From JBCBCP01 sp039817385 (lineage in GTDB: Bacteria; Pseudomonadota; Alphaproteobacteria; Rhodobacterales; Rhodobacteraceae), in NCBI GenBank assembly GCA_039817385.1, contig JBCBVY010000005.1, positions 124,001-188,000 of the forward strand: a stretch of 64,000 bases of DNA, in the 5' to 3' direction. The notes under the pieces were generated by a model. The model worked only from the letters and a program-made list of their open reading frames with translations, had not been told where the DNA came from and did not search any database. The position numbers and the translations under genes were made by a program. Below are positions 9,678-17,257 of this stretch, piece after piece. How positions within the stretch are numbered: position 1 is the stretch's first letter; the number at the start of each line of letters is the position of its first letter.

Positions 9678-10130
9678 ATGAACGACACGATTGCGACCAC
9701 CGCCGAAGCCATCGAAGCTGACGCCCTCCCGCGCGCGCACGAGGTTCACGCGGACGAAAACGCCCCCCGCGCACAGGACCGCCCCCTGCCCAAGGGTGCT
9801 GCCCGCTCGCCCGCGCGCAAGTCCCCGGCGCAGTGGGCTTACGAGCGGATCATCCTCTACCTCAAAAACTTCGAAGAGCAGCTCGACAGCGAACACGAGG
9901 CGGTTATGGGCTTTGTCGGCTCGGATGCGGGCGTGTTGCGGATCGAAGGGATGGGCCATTTCGACCCCGATATCGTGACCTTCTTCGGCACTGATCCGAC
10001 CGGCGTGCGCGTGCAGCTGGTCCAACACGTCAGCCAGCTGAACGTCATGCTGCGCGCCGTCCCCAAAGAGGTGAAGTCCCAAGCGCCCAAGCGCATCGGC
10101 TTCCGCCTCGCCCGGGAGCTGGAAGAGTAG
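9678..10130 (+). CDS. DUF6173 family protein
   Basis: 150 residues. A low-complexity, charged N-terminus (about 1-55, rich in Ala, Glu, Arg, Pro) leads into a compact conserved core from SPAQWAYERIILYLKNFEEQL to RIGFRLARELEE. I recognise this as the DUF6173 family, which is common in Rhodobacteraceae and has no known function. There is no signal peptide or membrane segment, so it is probably cytosolic. Start ATG at 9678, preceded by GAAAGGGC. Its TAG stop lies inside a palindromic repeat. Confidence 0.75.
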   Translation: MNDTIATTAEAIEADALPRAHEVHADENAPRAQDRPLPKGAARSPARKSPAQWAYERIILYLKNFEEQLDSEHEAVMGFVGSDAGVLRIEGMGHFDPDIVTFFGTDPTGVRVQLVQHVSQLNVMLRAVPKEVKSQAPKRIGFRLARELEE

Positions 10131-10148
10131 GGTGGGTGCTAACCCACC
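10127..10148. repeat. GTAGGGTGGG palindrome containing the upstream stop codon
   Basis: GTAGGGTGGGT (10127-10137) plus ACCCACC (10142-10148) form a 7-bp stem with a GCTA loop. The TAG is the stop of the DUF6173 gene. It lies between convergent genes. Confidence 0.65.
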
Positions 10149-10154
10149 ACCTGT

Positions 10155-11030
10155 TTACGCAGAACCAAACTCCAGCCACGCCCGCGCCTCAGGGTCCAGC
10201 GCTGCATCCATCGCCGCGTCATAAGCGGCCAGTTCCGCCGTGCTCAGCTTTCCTTCCCACTTCCCGCTCGACCCGCTGTCAAAAAAGGCGGCGTCGTCCT
10301 TCATGAACCCGGTGCCGCCCCCCGGCGCATAGCGGGCCGCATTGGCGCGCATGTGATCAAACCCCGCGGCCGCAATCAGCGCTTTCACGACGTCCGCCGG
10401 ATAGGACACCCCCATCAGGGCTGCGACCCGTGCAAAGGTGCCCGGCAAATCGCGCGACATGTCGGCATAGTGAAACAGCGACACGTTGCTGCGCGCCCCA
10501 GCCGCCCGCGCCGCCGCGTAGTGCCGCAGGATATGGGCCAGCGGCATCGCGTCCCCGTCATAACCCTCCGGCCCGCCATCAAGGAACCGGCGGAAGGTCA
10601 CCCCGTCCGGGTCTTCCTCGGGAAACCAATGGGCGAAGACATGCGTCATGTTCAGGTTTTTCAGATGCTTGCGGTAGGAAAAATGCGCATCCAGCGGGTG
10701 GCGAAAGACACAGATGAATTGCGCGTCCGCCTCTACCGGCAATCCATCCAGCGGCGTATGGCTTTTTAAGCACCGCCGCCCCGCCATCGCACCAATCCGC
10801 GCGGCGACCTCGTCGATCTCGCGGTAGCGGATATCGACCCAGGGCATCCGCACCGCGGGCTCTGTCACCACGTTCGGATCACCCGAGGCCAGAAGCGCGA
10901 CAATGGTCTGCATCCACGTCGTCCCGCTCTTGGGCGGTGTCGCCACCACAACGTCGCTGGCGCGCAGCGCCACCCAGTCCCAGCGCCGGTTGTCCGTGAG
11001 CGGCCCAAGATAAAGCCTGCGCTCTGCCAT
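10155..11030 (-). CDS. Sulfotransferase domain-containing protein
   Basis: 291 residues. TPPKSGTTWMQTIVALL near the N-terminus (31-47) is the 5'-phosphosulfate-binding loop of PAPS-dependent sulfotransferases, and CVFRHPLDAHFSYRKHL supplies the 3'-phosphate-binding Arg/Ser motif; the fold continues to GKWEGKLSTAELAAYDAA. It would transfer sulfate from PAPS to an unknown hydroxyl or amine acceptor in the cytosol. No PAPS synthesis or glycan genes are near. Start ATG at 11030 (MAERRLYL); the frame is open another 61 codons upstream but without family similarity. Confidence 0.88.
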   Translation of the reverse strand: MAERRLYLGPLTDNRRWDWVALRASDVVVATPPKSGTTWMQTIVALLASGDPNVVTEPAVRMPWVDIRYREIDEVAARIGAMAGRRCLKSHTPLDGLPVEADAQFICVFRHPLDAHFSYRKHLKNLNMTHVFAHWFPEEDPDGVTFRRFLDGGPEGYDGDAMPLAHILRHYAAARAAGARSNVSLFHYADMSRDLPGTFARVAALMGVSYPADVVKALIAAAGFDHMRANAARYAPGGGTGFMKDDAAFFDSGSSGKWEGKLSTAELAAYDAAMDAALDPEARAWLEFGSA

Positions 11031-11171
11031 CCTTGCCTCTTTCGTTTGCTCTCTCAACTGAACGCCAACCTGCCCCCTGCACACAACCGTAAACCGCGCG
11101 AAATTGTCCTGCTGACAGCGTGTCGTGGCTGCGTTAAAGGGAGCGCAAACCGGACATAGGGAGCCAACCAC

Positions 11172-11306
11172 ATGGCAGAGCACAAGCACGGCGACATGGA
11201 TATCTCGACGCACGAGAAGGTCTTTGACGGGTTCATGAAATGGACGGTCTTCTCCTCCGCCGCGATCATCGTCCTGCTGATCCTGATGGCGATCTTCATC
11301 TCCTGA
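11172..11306 (+). CDS. aa3-type cytochrome c oxidase subunit IV
   Basis: 44-residue protein: a hydrophilic N-terminus (MAEHKHGDMDISTHEKVFDG) followed by FMKWTVFSSAAIIVLLILMA as a single transmembrane helix. This matches the tiny subunit IV of Rhodobacter/Paracoccus aa3 oxidase in length and layout. It has no catalytic role; in Paracoccus it sits beside subunits I and III. The large cox genes are elsewhere, which is usual in this family. Start ATG at 11172 with AGGGAG upstream; the stop is 9 bases before the next gene. Confidence 0.88.
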   Translation: MAEHKHGDMDISTHEKVFDGFMKWTVFSSAAIIVLLILMAIFIS

Positions 11307-11315
11307 GGATACCCA

Positions 11316-11921
11316 ATGCGGTTTGCAGCCCTCTTGGCCCTTGTGGCCCTTCTGGGTGGCTGCGCAGCCGCCATCGCCACCAACGACGCCCCGCCAGAGG
11401 TCATCGCGGCGAAGGCGTTTCGCGCGCCCGGCCCCGCGACGCTGACCGTGATGTCAATGATCAGCAACCGCTCGGGCGGCGGGGCGCATACCGCGCTGAT
11501 GATCAACGGCTCCCAGCGTGTGATCTTTGACCCCGCTGGGTCGTTCCAGAACGAACGCGTGCCTGAACGCGGCGATGTGCTGTACGGCGTGACCCCCGCG
11601 GTGCTTCAAGGCTACCGCAGCGCGCATGCACGCAGCACTTACCACGTGGTCAGCCAGACCTTTGTTGTCACACCCGAGCAGGCGGAAATCGCGCTGCGCC
11701 TCGCGATGGAGAACGGCCCGGTGCCGCGCTCGCTCTGCACCACAGCGACAAGCAACCTATTGCGGCAGGTGCCGGGCTTCGGTGACCTGCGCCAGACAAT
11801 GTTTCCCGGTAACCTGATGGCGCAGCTGGCCGCGCGTCCCGGGGTCACAACAGATCGCTACTTTGAGGATGACGAGGGCGGCATCCTCGACGGCGTCGCG
11901 GGCATCGTGATCGCGGAATAG
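11316..11921 (+). CDS. Lipoprotein of unknown function
   Basis: 201 residues with a lipoprotein signal: hydrophobic MRFAALLALVALLGGC and a lipobox ending at Cys16. The mature protein shows GGGAHTALMINGSQRVIFDP, with His58, and later PVPRSLCTTATSNLL, with Cys141. A His ahead of a Cys that starts a helix is the order seen in permuted NlpC/P60-like (LRAT/YiiX type) folds, so a papain-like fold is possible, but this is inference only. Nine bases after the cox IV stop, so perhaps co-transcribed. I do not recognise a named family. Confidence 0.7.
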   Translation: MRFAALLALVALLGGCAAAIATNDAPPEVIAAKAFRAPGPATLTVMSMISNRSGGGAHTALMINGSQRVIFDPAGSFQNERVPERGDVLYGVTPAVLQGYRSAHARSTYHVVSQTFVVTPEQAEIALRLAMENGPVPRSLCTTATSNLLRQVPGFGDLRQTMFPGNLMAQLAARPGVTTDRYFEDDEGGILDGVAGIVIAE

Positions 11922-11923
11922 CC

Positions 11924-11946
11924 CTTCACTTGGCCAGATAAACTCC
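11924..11946 (+). repeat. Dispersed repeat, CTTCACTTGGC copy 1
   Basis: The 23-base element reads CTTCACTTGGCC then AGATAAACTCC. A second copy at 35680-35702 differs at one base. Both sit a few bases downstream of a stop codon in a convergent intergenic region. Confidence 0.7.
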
Positions 11947-12021
11947 GGGGGGCCCGAAGGGCGGGGACCGCCATTGGAACGCCATTGGTCCGAGAGACAA
12001 TGGCGATACCCCCTCGGACGC

Positions 12022-12345
12022 TTACCCCAACGCCCAGCCCAAGATCAAAATTGCCGCTGCGCCGGCGCCAAACCCGGCAAAAAGGTTCTTTGCCAGATAC
12101 CCCACGACCAGCGTCACCGCCCCCGCGCCCATGCGCACAGGATCATAAGGGCCGTCTGGCCCGCCATAGACCACGATGGGTGCCACAAGCGCGGGCAGGA
12201 TCGCCACCGCCGTATAGCGCAAATGCCGGATTAGCCACGCGGGCAGGGGCCGGTTGCCCACAAGGCCCAGAAACCCAAAGCGCAGCCCGTAGGACAGCGC
12301 GCCAAGCGACAGGATCACGGTCCAGAGCGTGACGGGATCAATCAT
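12022..12345 (-). CDS. azlD: AzlD family branched-chain amino acid export subunit
   Basis: 107 residues, almost entirely hydrophobic, with about four membrane segments: MIDPVTLWTVILSLGALSYG, LRYTAVAILPALVAPIVVYG, RMGAGAVTLVVGYLAKNLF and GAGAAAILILGWALG. By family it pairs with AzlC to export branched-chain amino acids. Its ATG at 12345 overlaps the azlC stop by 8 bases, indicating coupled translation; an ATG three codons upstream (12354) is an alternative start. Confidence 0.88.
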   Translation of the reverse strand: MIDPVTLWTVILSLGALSYGLRFGFLGLVGNRPLPAWLIRHLRYTAVAILPALVAPIVVYGGPDGPYDPVRMGAGAVTLVVGYLAKNLFAGFGAGAAAILILGWALG

Positions 12346-13048
12346 GCGCCGCATCCATCCGCTTTTCGATGCCCGCGCCCACCATCATCCCCGCTGTCGC
12401 AGCAATCAGCAGGCCCAGCGAATAGGGCACCGAAGCAAAGACAAGGCTCAGCACCAGCCCCGTCGCCGCCGCACCCAGATGCGCCACCGTGCGCAGCATC
12501 GGCGCGACCATCGCCAGAAAGGCAATCGGCAAGGCAAAATCAAGCGGCAGCCCGGGCGGCACGGCCGAGCCAAGCGCCGCGCCCAGATAGCTCGCCCCAA
12601 ACCACGCGATCATCACCAGAAGGCAGGTGCCAAAGTAATAGGCCACCTTCTGGTGCAGCGGCATCTGCGGTTCCGCGTCGAACTTTCCGTGGCTCAGCGC
12701 ATAGCTTTGATCGACCAGCAGGTAGGCAATGATCGCCCGCTGCCACAGCGGCGCAGGGCCAAGGTAGGGCGTGAGCGCCGCCGAATACATCGCCATCCGC
12801 AGGTTCACCGCAAGGGCGGAGACGATCACCACGACCGTCGGCGCGTTCTCCTGCATCAGTTGTAGCGCGGTGAATTGGGCCGCGCCCGCGATCACGATCA
12901 CCGAAAAGGACATCACCTCAAGCATGTTCAGCCCCGCCTCGGTCGCGAGCACGCCAAACAGCACGGCCAAGGGGCCCGCCACCAGAATAAACGGCGCGCC
13001 GTCGCGCGCGCCCGCCCAGAAGGCGGATTTGGATGTGGCATAGGGCAT
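12338..13048 (-). CDS. azlC: AzlC family permease
   Basis: 236 residues. Multiple transmembrane helices carry AzlC features: FWAGARDGAPFILVAGPLAVLFG at the N-terminus, GAAQFTALQLM and a central DQSYAL. It is the large subunit of the AzlCD exporter (in Bacillus it effluxes branched-chain amino acids and analogues); the substrate here is inferred. It precedes azlD with an overlap and is divergent from fdhD, with 47 bases between the start codons. Confidence 0.92.
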   Translation of the reverse strand: MPYATSKSAFWAGARDGAPFILVAGPLAVLFGVLATEAGLNMLEVMSFSVIVIAGAAQFTALQLMQENAPTVVVIVSALAVNLRMAMYSAALTPYLGPAPLWQRAIIAYLLVDQSYALSHGKFDAEPQMPLHQKVAYYFGTCLLVMIAWFGASYLGAALGSAVPPGLPLDFALPIAFLAMVAPMLRTVAHLGAAATGLVLSLVFASVPYSLGLLIAATAGMMVGAGIEKRMDAAHD

Positions 13049-13095
13049 GCAGGACCTCTAACTTACCGGGCACAGCTAGCCGCAGGGCAGGGGGG

Positions 13096-13983
13096 ATGCA
13101 ATTGGCGCGTGGCTTCGATCAGACGGATTACATCATCGCGCCCGACCCGTCCGCGGCGCGGCTGACGCGCGCGGTGATGGGCCATGACCAGACCGGCGCG
13201 GCGGTGGAAACGGCAGTGGTCGAGGAACGCAGCCTGACGATCTACCTCAATAGCCGCGAGATTGTCACCGCCATGACCATCGGCGATTACCCCGAATACC
13301 TCGCGCTTGGCTTTCTGCGGAACCAGCGGATGCTTGCGGATACCGACGTCGTCACCGGCGTGGACTATGACACAGAGCTTGAGGTCGTCGTCGTCCGCAC
13401 CGAAGCCCAGACCAATCACGAGGCCAAGCTCGCCAAGGCCACCCGCACCTCCGGCTGCGCCGTCGGCACCGTCTTTGGCGATATGATGGAGGGGCTGGAG
13501 GGGCTGACGCTGCCCCGGGCGGAGCTCCGCACCAGCTGGCTCTACGCTCTGTCGCACAAGATCAACCGCACGCCATCCCTTTACCTGGAAGCCGGCGCGA
13601 TCCACGGCACGGTGCTGTGCCAAAGGGACCGCCCGCTGGTCTACATGGAAGATGTCGGGCGGCACAATGCCGTGGACAAGGTCGCGGGCTGGATGTGGCA
13701 GGCGGGCGCGAACCCTGCGGACAAGATCATGTACACCACCGGCCGCCTGACCTCCGAAATGGTCATCAAATGCGCGCTCATGGGCATCCCCGTCCTCGCC
13801 TCCCGCTCCGGCTTCACCGCCTGGGGCGTGGAGATTGCGCGGCAAGTTGGCCTGACCCTCATCGGCCGCCTGCGCGGCCAACGCTACGTGTGCCTGAGCG
13901 GCGAAGACCGCCTGATCCGCGACGCTGACCTCGCGCATGTCAGCGATGAACCCCGAAAATCAAGCCGGAAGGGCGCGGCATGA
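13096..13983 (+). CDS. fdhD: Formate dehydrogenase accessory sulfurtransferase FdhD
   Basis: 295 residues. FdhD carries sulfur from a cysteine desulfurase (IscS in E. coli) to the molybdenum cofactor of formate dehydrogenase. Family motifs: EERSLTIYLNSREIVTAM, PEYLALGFL, MEDVGRHNAVDKVAGWM and YTTGRLTSEMVIKCALMGIP. The cysteine loop reads TSGCAVGT: Cys121 is present, but the second cysteine of the usual CxxC is glycine. ATG at 13096 has a strong GGGCAGGGGGG ahead; the frame extends 21 codons further with no similarity. It heads a cofactor operon with mobA, mobB and moeA. Confidence 0.94.
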   Translation: MQLARGFDQTDYIIAPDPSAARLTRAVMGHDQTGAAVETAVVEERSLTIYLNSREIVTAMTIGDYPEYLALGFLRNQRMLADTDVVTGVDYDTELEVVVVRTEAQTNHEAKLAKATRTSGCAVGTVFGDMMEGLEGLTLPRAELRTSWLYALSHKINRTPSLYLEAGAIHGTVLCQRDRPLVYMEDVGRHNAVDKVAGWMWQAGANPADKIMYTTGRLTSEMVIKCALMGIPVLASRSGFTAWGVEIARQVGLTLIGRLRGQRYVCLSGEDRLIRDADLAHVSDEPRKSSRKGAA

Positions 13984-14011
13984 GCCGCCAATTTTTTGCT
14001 GAAAAAAATGA

Positions 14012-14036
14012 CCAAGAAAATTCAGAATTTTCTTGG
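14012..14036. repeat. AT-rich perfect hairpin upstream of mobA
   Basis: CCAAGAAAATT and AATTTTCTTGG form 11-bp arms around CAG. Just before it, ATTTTTT and AAAAAAT (13991-14009) make a second small stem. This is strikingly AT-rich for the locus. It resembles the hairpin at 61754-61774, which also ends in TCTTGGCC. It sits 8 bases before the mobA start and could attenuate or insulate translation. Confidence 0.6.
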
Positions 14037-14044
14037 CCCCGCCC

Positions 14045-14632
14045 ATGAACCAACCCCTCGGTCTCATCCTCGCGGGCGGCAAGGCCACGCGCATGGGCGG
14101 CGGTGACAAGGGGCGCCTGATGCTGCGCGGCCGCAGCCTTTTTGACCACGTGCTTGAGCGCCTTGCGCCGCAGGTCGCCGCACTCGCGCTGAACGCCAAT
14201 GGCGACCCGGCGCGCTTTGCCGACCTGAACCTGCCCGTGATCCCCGACTCGCTCCCCGATCACCCCGGCCCCCTCGCAGGGATCCTCGCGGGTCTCGACT
14301 GGGCCGCGGCGCAAGGCGCCGAGACCATCGTCACCGTCGCTGCCGACACGCCCTTCTTCCCCGAAGACCTCACGCCCCGCCTCCTCCAAGCCGCGACAGG
14401 GATGACCCACCCCCTCGCGCTCGCCGCCAGCGGCGGGCACCGCCACCCGACCTTTGGCCTCTGGCCCGTGGCGCTGCGGGAAGACCTGCGCACGGCCCTG
14501 CAAAAGGGCACCCGCAAGGTCGTGATCTGGACCGATCAGCACAATGCGGCCACGGCTGACTTCCCCATGACCGGGATCGACCCGTTCTTCAACGTCAACA
14601 CCCCCGACGACCTTGAGAAAGCAGGCGCATGA
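14045..14632 (+). CDS. mobA: Molybdenum cofactor guanylyltransferase MobA
   Basis: 195 residues. It attaches GMP from GTP to Mo-molybdopterin to give MGD. LGLILAGGKATRMGGGDKG is the nucleotidyltransferase signature at the N-terminus, VAADTPFFPEDL holds the metal-binding Asp, and HPTFGLWP and NVNTPDDL close the domain. The ATG at 14045 is chosen (MNQPLGLIL); a start four codons upstream would fall in the hairpin. Its TGA overlaps the mobB ATG (ATGA). Confidence 0.94.
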   Translation: MNQPLGLILAGGKATRMGGGDKGRLMLRGRSLFDHVLERLAPQVAALALNANGDPARFADLNLPVIPDSLPDHPGPLAGILAGLDWAAAQGAETIVTVAADTPFFPEDLTPRLLQAATGMTHPLALAASGGHRHPTFGLWPVALREDLRTALQKGTRKVVIWTDQHNAATADFPMTGIDPFFNVNTPDDLEKAGA

Positions 14633-15120
14633 AGCTCTACGGCGTCACCGGCTGGAAGAACAACGGCAAGACCGGCCTGATGGAACGGCTGGTGGCCGAG
14701 TTCTGCGCGCGCGGCCTCACCGTCTCCACCGTCAAACACGCGCATCACAGCTTTGACGTCGACCGCCCGGGCAAGGACAGCTTTCGCCACCGCGCCGCTG
14801 GCGCGCATGAGGTGCTTCTGGCCTCGCGCCAGCGGGTTGCGTTGATGCAGGAGCTGCGCGATGCGCCCGAACCGCCGCTGGGTGACCTGCTCGCGCGCCT
14901 CTCCCCGGTCGATCTGGTGCTGATCGAAGGGTACAAACGCGACCGCCACCCGAAAATCGAGGTGCACCGGGCGGAGGCGGGGACCTCCCTGATTTCCAGC
15001 AAAGACGATACGATCAGGGCCATCGCCTCCGACACGCCGGTGGACGCGGTGCAGCCTGTCTTTGACCTCGACGACACGGCGTCCATCGCCGATTTCATCG
15101 CGGCGGAGCTGGGCCTGTGA
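14629..15120 (+). CDS. mobB: Molybdopterin-guanine dinucleotide biosynthesis protein MobB
   Basis: 163 residues. GTP-binding partner that assists MobA. The P-loop GWKNNGKTGL lies at residues 8-17, followed by VSTVKHAHHSFDVDRPGKDS and DLVLIEGYKRDRHPKIEVHR, all MobB hallmarks. It overlaps mobA by four bases and ends 4 bases into the next gene (GTGA), so the set is translationally coupled. Confidence 0.94.
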   Translation: MKLYGVTGWKNNGKTGLMERLVAEFCARGLTVSTVKHAHHSFDVDRPGKDSFRHRAAGAHEVLLASRQRVALMQELRDAPEPPLGDLLARLSPVDLVLIEGYKRDRHPKIEVHRAEAGTSLISSKDDTIRAIASDTPVDAVQPVFDLDDTASIADFIAAELGL

Positions 15121-17195
15121 AACCCTTCGACACGATCATCGTGGCGGATTGGTCGGCGGCCAAACGTGCCCCGGCAAAGCCCTCAAAGGATGCCATCTGG
15201 ATCGCCATCGCGGGCCAAGAGCCGCTTTACTTCCGCACGCGGCAGGATGCAGAAGCATGGCTTGCCGAAACGCTAAAGGCCGAAGCCGCGAAGGGCCACA
15301 GAACCCTGGCCTGTTTCGACTTTCCCTTTGGCTACCCGGCTGGATTTGCACGGCAAATCACCGGCTCGGACGACCCGTTTGCCCTCTGGGACTGGTTCGA
15401 GGCGCAGATCGAAGACGCGGCGGACGGCAGCAACAACCGCTATGCGATTGCCGAGCGACTGAACGCCCTCACCCCCGGCCCCGGCCCCTTCTGGGGCAAG
15501 CCCAAGCGGGACGCGCACCCAGGCCTGCCTTACACCAAGGAAGGCATCCGCTTCGCCCCGCATGGGGAGCATCGCGCCTGCGACCGCGTGGCCCGCGCGG
15601 CGTCTTCCTGTTTCCAGATGAGCTTTCCGCCCACGGTCGGCGGGCAGATCATGATGGGCCTGCCCACGCTGAACCGGCTGCGCCGCCTGCCCGGGGTTGG
15701 CGTTTGGCCTTTCCAAGGCTGGGAAGACAAAGACACCGTGCTGGTCGAGATTTGGCCCGGACTGATCGAACCTGCGGTCAAGGCGGCCCCCGGCATCCGC
15801 GATGCGGCGCAGGTGCGCCTGCTCGCCCGCGCTTTGGCGGCGCTGACGCCCGCAGAGTTGGACAGCCTGATGACCGGCCTGCCCGATGTGGCCCGCGAAG
15901 AGGCGTGGATCCTTGGCGCAGGCGCCCGCGATCTGCTGACCGAGCGGGCGCAAGGGCTCACCCCGCCGCCCTTGAAAAACGACTGTTTTGCGCTGCCTTC
16001 GGGCACGCACTGGACGCCCGTGGACGCGGCGCTGGAGCGGCTCCTGGGCAGCCTGCACCCCGTCACACAGGTTGAGCCGCGGCCAACGTTGCAAGCCGCG
16101 GGCCGCGTGCTTGCCGCGGATGCGGTGGTCGCGCGCAGCAATCCGCCCCTGCCCAACACCGCCGTCGACGGCTTTGGGTTCAAAGGCGGGCGGCCCGAAG
16201 GCCCACACCACCTGCCACTGGTGCAGGGTCGCGCCGCGGCGGGTGATGCGCCGGGCGCGGTGCCCGCGGGGCACGCCATTCGCGTGTTGACCGGCGCGGC
16301 GCTGCCCGAAGGGGTCGATACGGTTATCTTGCAAGAGGACGTCACCGCCTCCGCCACCCAGATCGCCTTCAACGGCCCCGTGAAACCCGGCGCCAACACC
16401 CGCCGCGCGGGCGAAGATGTGGTGGCAGGGGACATCGCATTGGCCAAAGGCACGCGCCTCGGTCCGGCCGAGCTTGCGCTGCTCTCCGCAACGGGGGTGG
16501 CGGAGGTGCAGACCTATGCACCGCTGCGCGTTGGCGTCCTGTCCACCGGGGATGAGCTGGCGGAGCTTGGCAGTCACGCTGCGCCGGGTCAGATCTACGA
16601 TGCCAACCGGCCCATGCTGCTGGACCTGATCGCGCGGCTGGGTCACGAAGCGGTCGATCTGGGGCGGGTCCCCGATGACCGGGCTGCTCTGCGCGCGGCG
16701 CTGGACGATGCGGGCTGCGATGCGCTGATCACCTCGGGCGGGGCGTCCACGGGGGATGAGGACCACGTGTCGGCCCTGCTGACGGAGGCGGGCGCGATGC
16801 ACCTGTGGCGCATCGCGATGAAGCCGGGGCGCCCGCTCGCGCTGGGCCTTTGGAACGGGATGCCGGTTTTCGGCCTGCCGGGAAACCCGGTTGCGGCCTT
16901 TGTCTGCGCGCTGATTTTTGCGCGCCCGGCGCTGAGCCTTCTGGCCGGGCAAGGCTGGACGGCGCCGCCCGCCTTTGAGGTGCCCGCTGCGTTTTCCAAG
17001 TCAAAGAAGCCGGGCCGCCGGGAATACCTGCGCGCGCGGCTGCGGGACGGGCGGGCGGAGGTCTTTGCCTCCGAAGGGTCGGGCCGGATCAGCGGGCTGA
17101 GCTGGGCCGAAGGGCTGGTCGAGTTGCCCGATGGCGCGGTGACGATCACGCCGGGTGACCCGGTGCGCTATCTGCCGTTCTCAGGGCTCTTCTGA
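15117..17195 (+). CDS. moeA: DUF429-like domain fused to molybdopterin molybdotransferase MoeA
   Basis: 692 residues in one open frame. Residues about 300-692 are a complete MoeA/gephyrin-E enzyme, which inserts molybdate into adenylylated molybdopterin: PLPNTAVDGFGF (345-356), VGVLSTGDELAELG, ITSGGASTGDEDH (538-550) and FGLPGNPVAAFV. Residues 1-285 are a different module: DTIIVADWSAAK, ACFDFPFGYPAGF and LVEIWPGL. These resemble the DUF429/RNase-H-fold nuclease-like group, whose function is unknown. Start GTG at 15117 overlaps the mobB stop. The domain junction near residue 285-300 has no stop or restart signal, so a single fusion protein is likely. Confidence 0.9.
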   Translation: MKPFDTIIVADWSAAKRAPAKPSKDAIWIAIAGQEPLYFRTRQDAEAWLAETLKAEAAKGHRTLACFDFPFGYPAGFARQITGSDDPFALWDWFEAQIEDAADGSNNRYAIAERLNALTPGPGPFWGKPKRDAHPGLPYTKEGIRFAPHGEHRACDRVARAASSCFQMSFPPTVGGQIMMGLPTLNRLRRLPGVGVWPFQGWEDKDTVLVEIWPGLIEPAVKAAPGIRDAAQVRLLARALAALTPAELDSLMTGLPDVAREEAWILGAGARDLLTERAQGLTPPPLKNDCFALPSGTHWTPVDAALERLLGSLHPVTQVEPRPTLQAAGRVLAADAVVARSNPPLPNTAVDGFGFKGGRPEGPHHLPLVQGRAAAGDAPGAVPAGHAIRVLTGAALPEGVDTVILQEDVTASATQIAFNGPVKPGANTRRAGEDVVAGDIALAKGTRLGPAELALLSATGVAEVQTYAPLRVGVLSTGDELAELGSHAAPGQIYDANRPMLLDLIARLGHEAVDLGRVPDDRAALRAALDDAGCDALITSGGASTGDEDHVSALLTEAGAMHLWRIAMKPGRPLALGLWNGMPVFGLPGNPVAAFVCALIFARPALSLLAGQGWTAPPAFEVPAAFSKSKKPGRREYLRARLRDGRAEVFASEGSGRISGLSWAEGLVELPDGAVTITPGDPVRYLPFSGLF

Positions 17196-17257
17196 GGCGC
17201 TAAAATTCTGTACAAAATGGGCATTGGGGCGCTTTGAACTGCACAAAGCGCTCAAAT

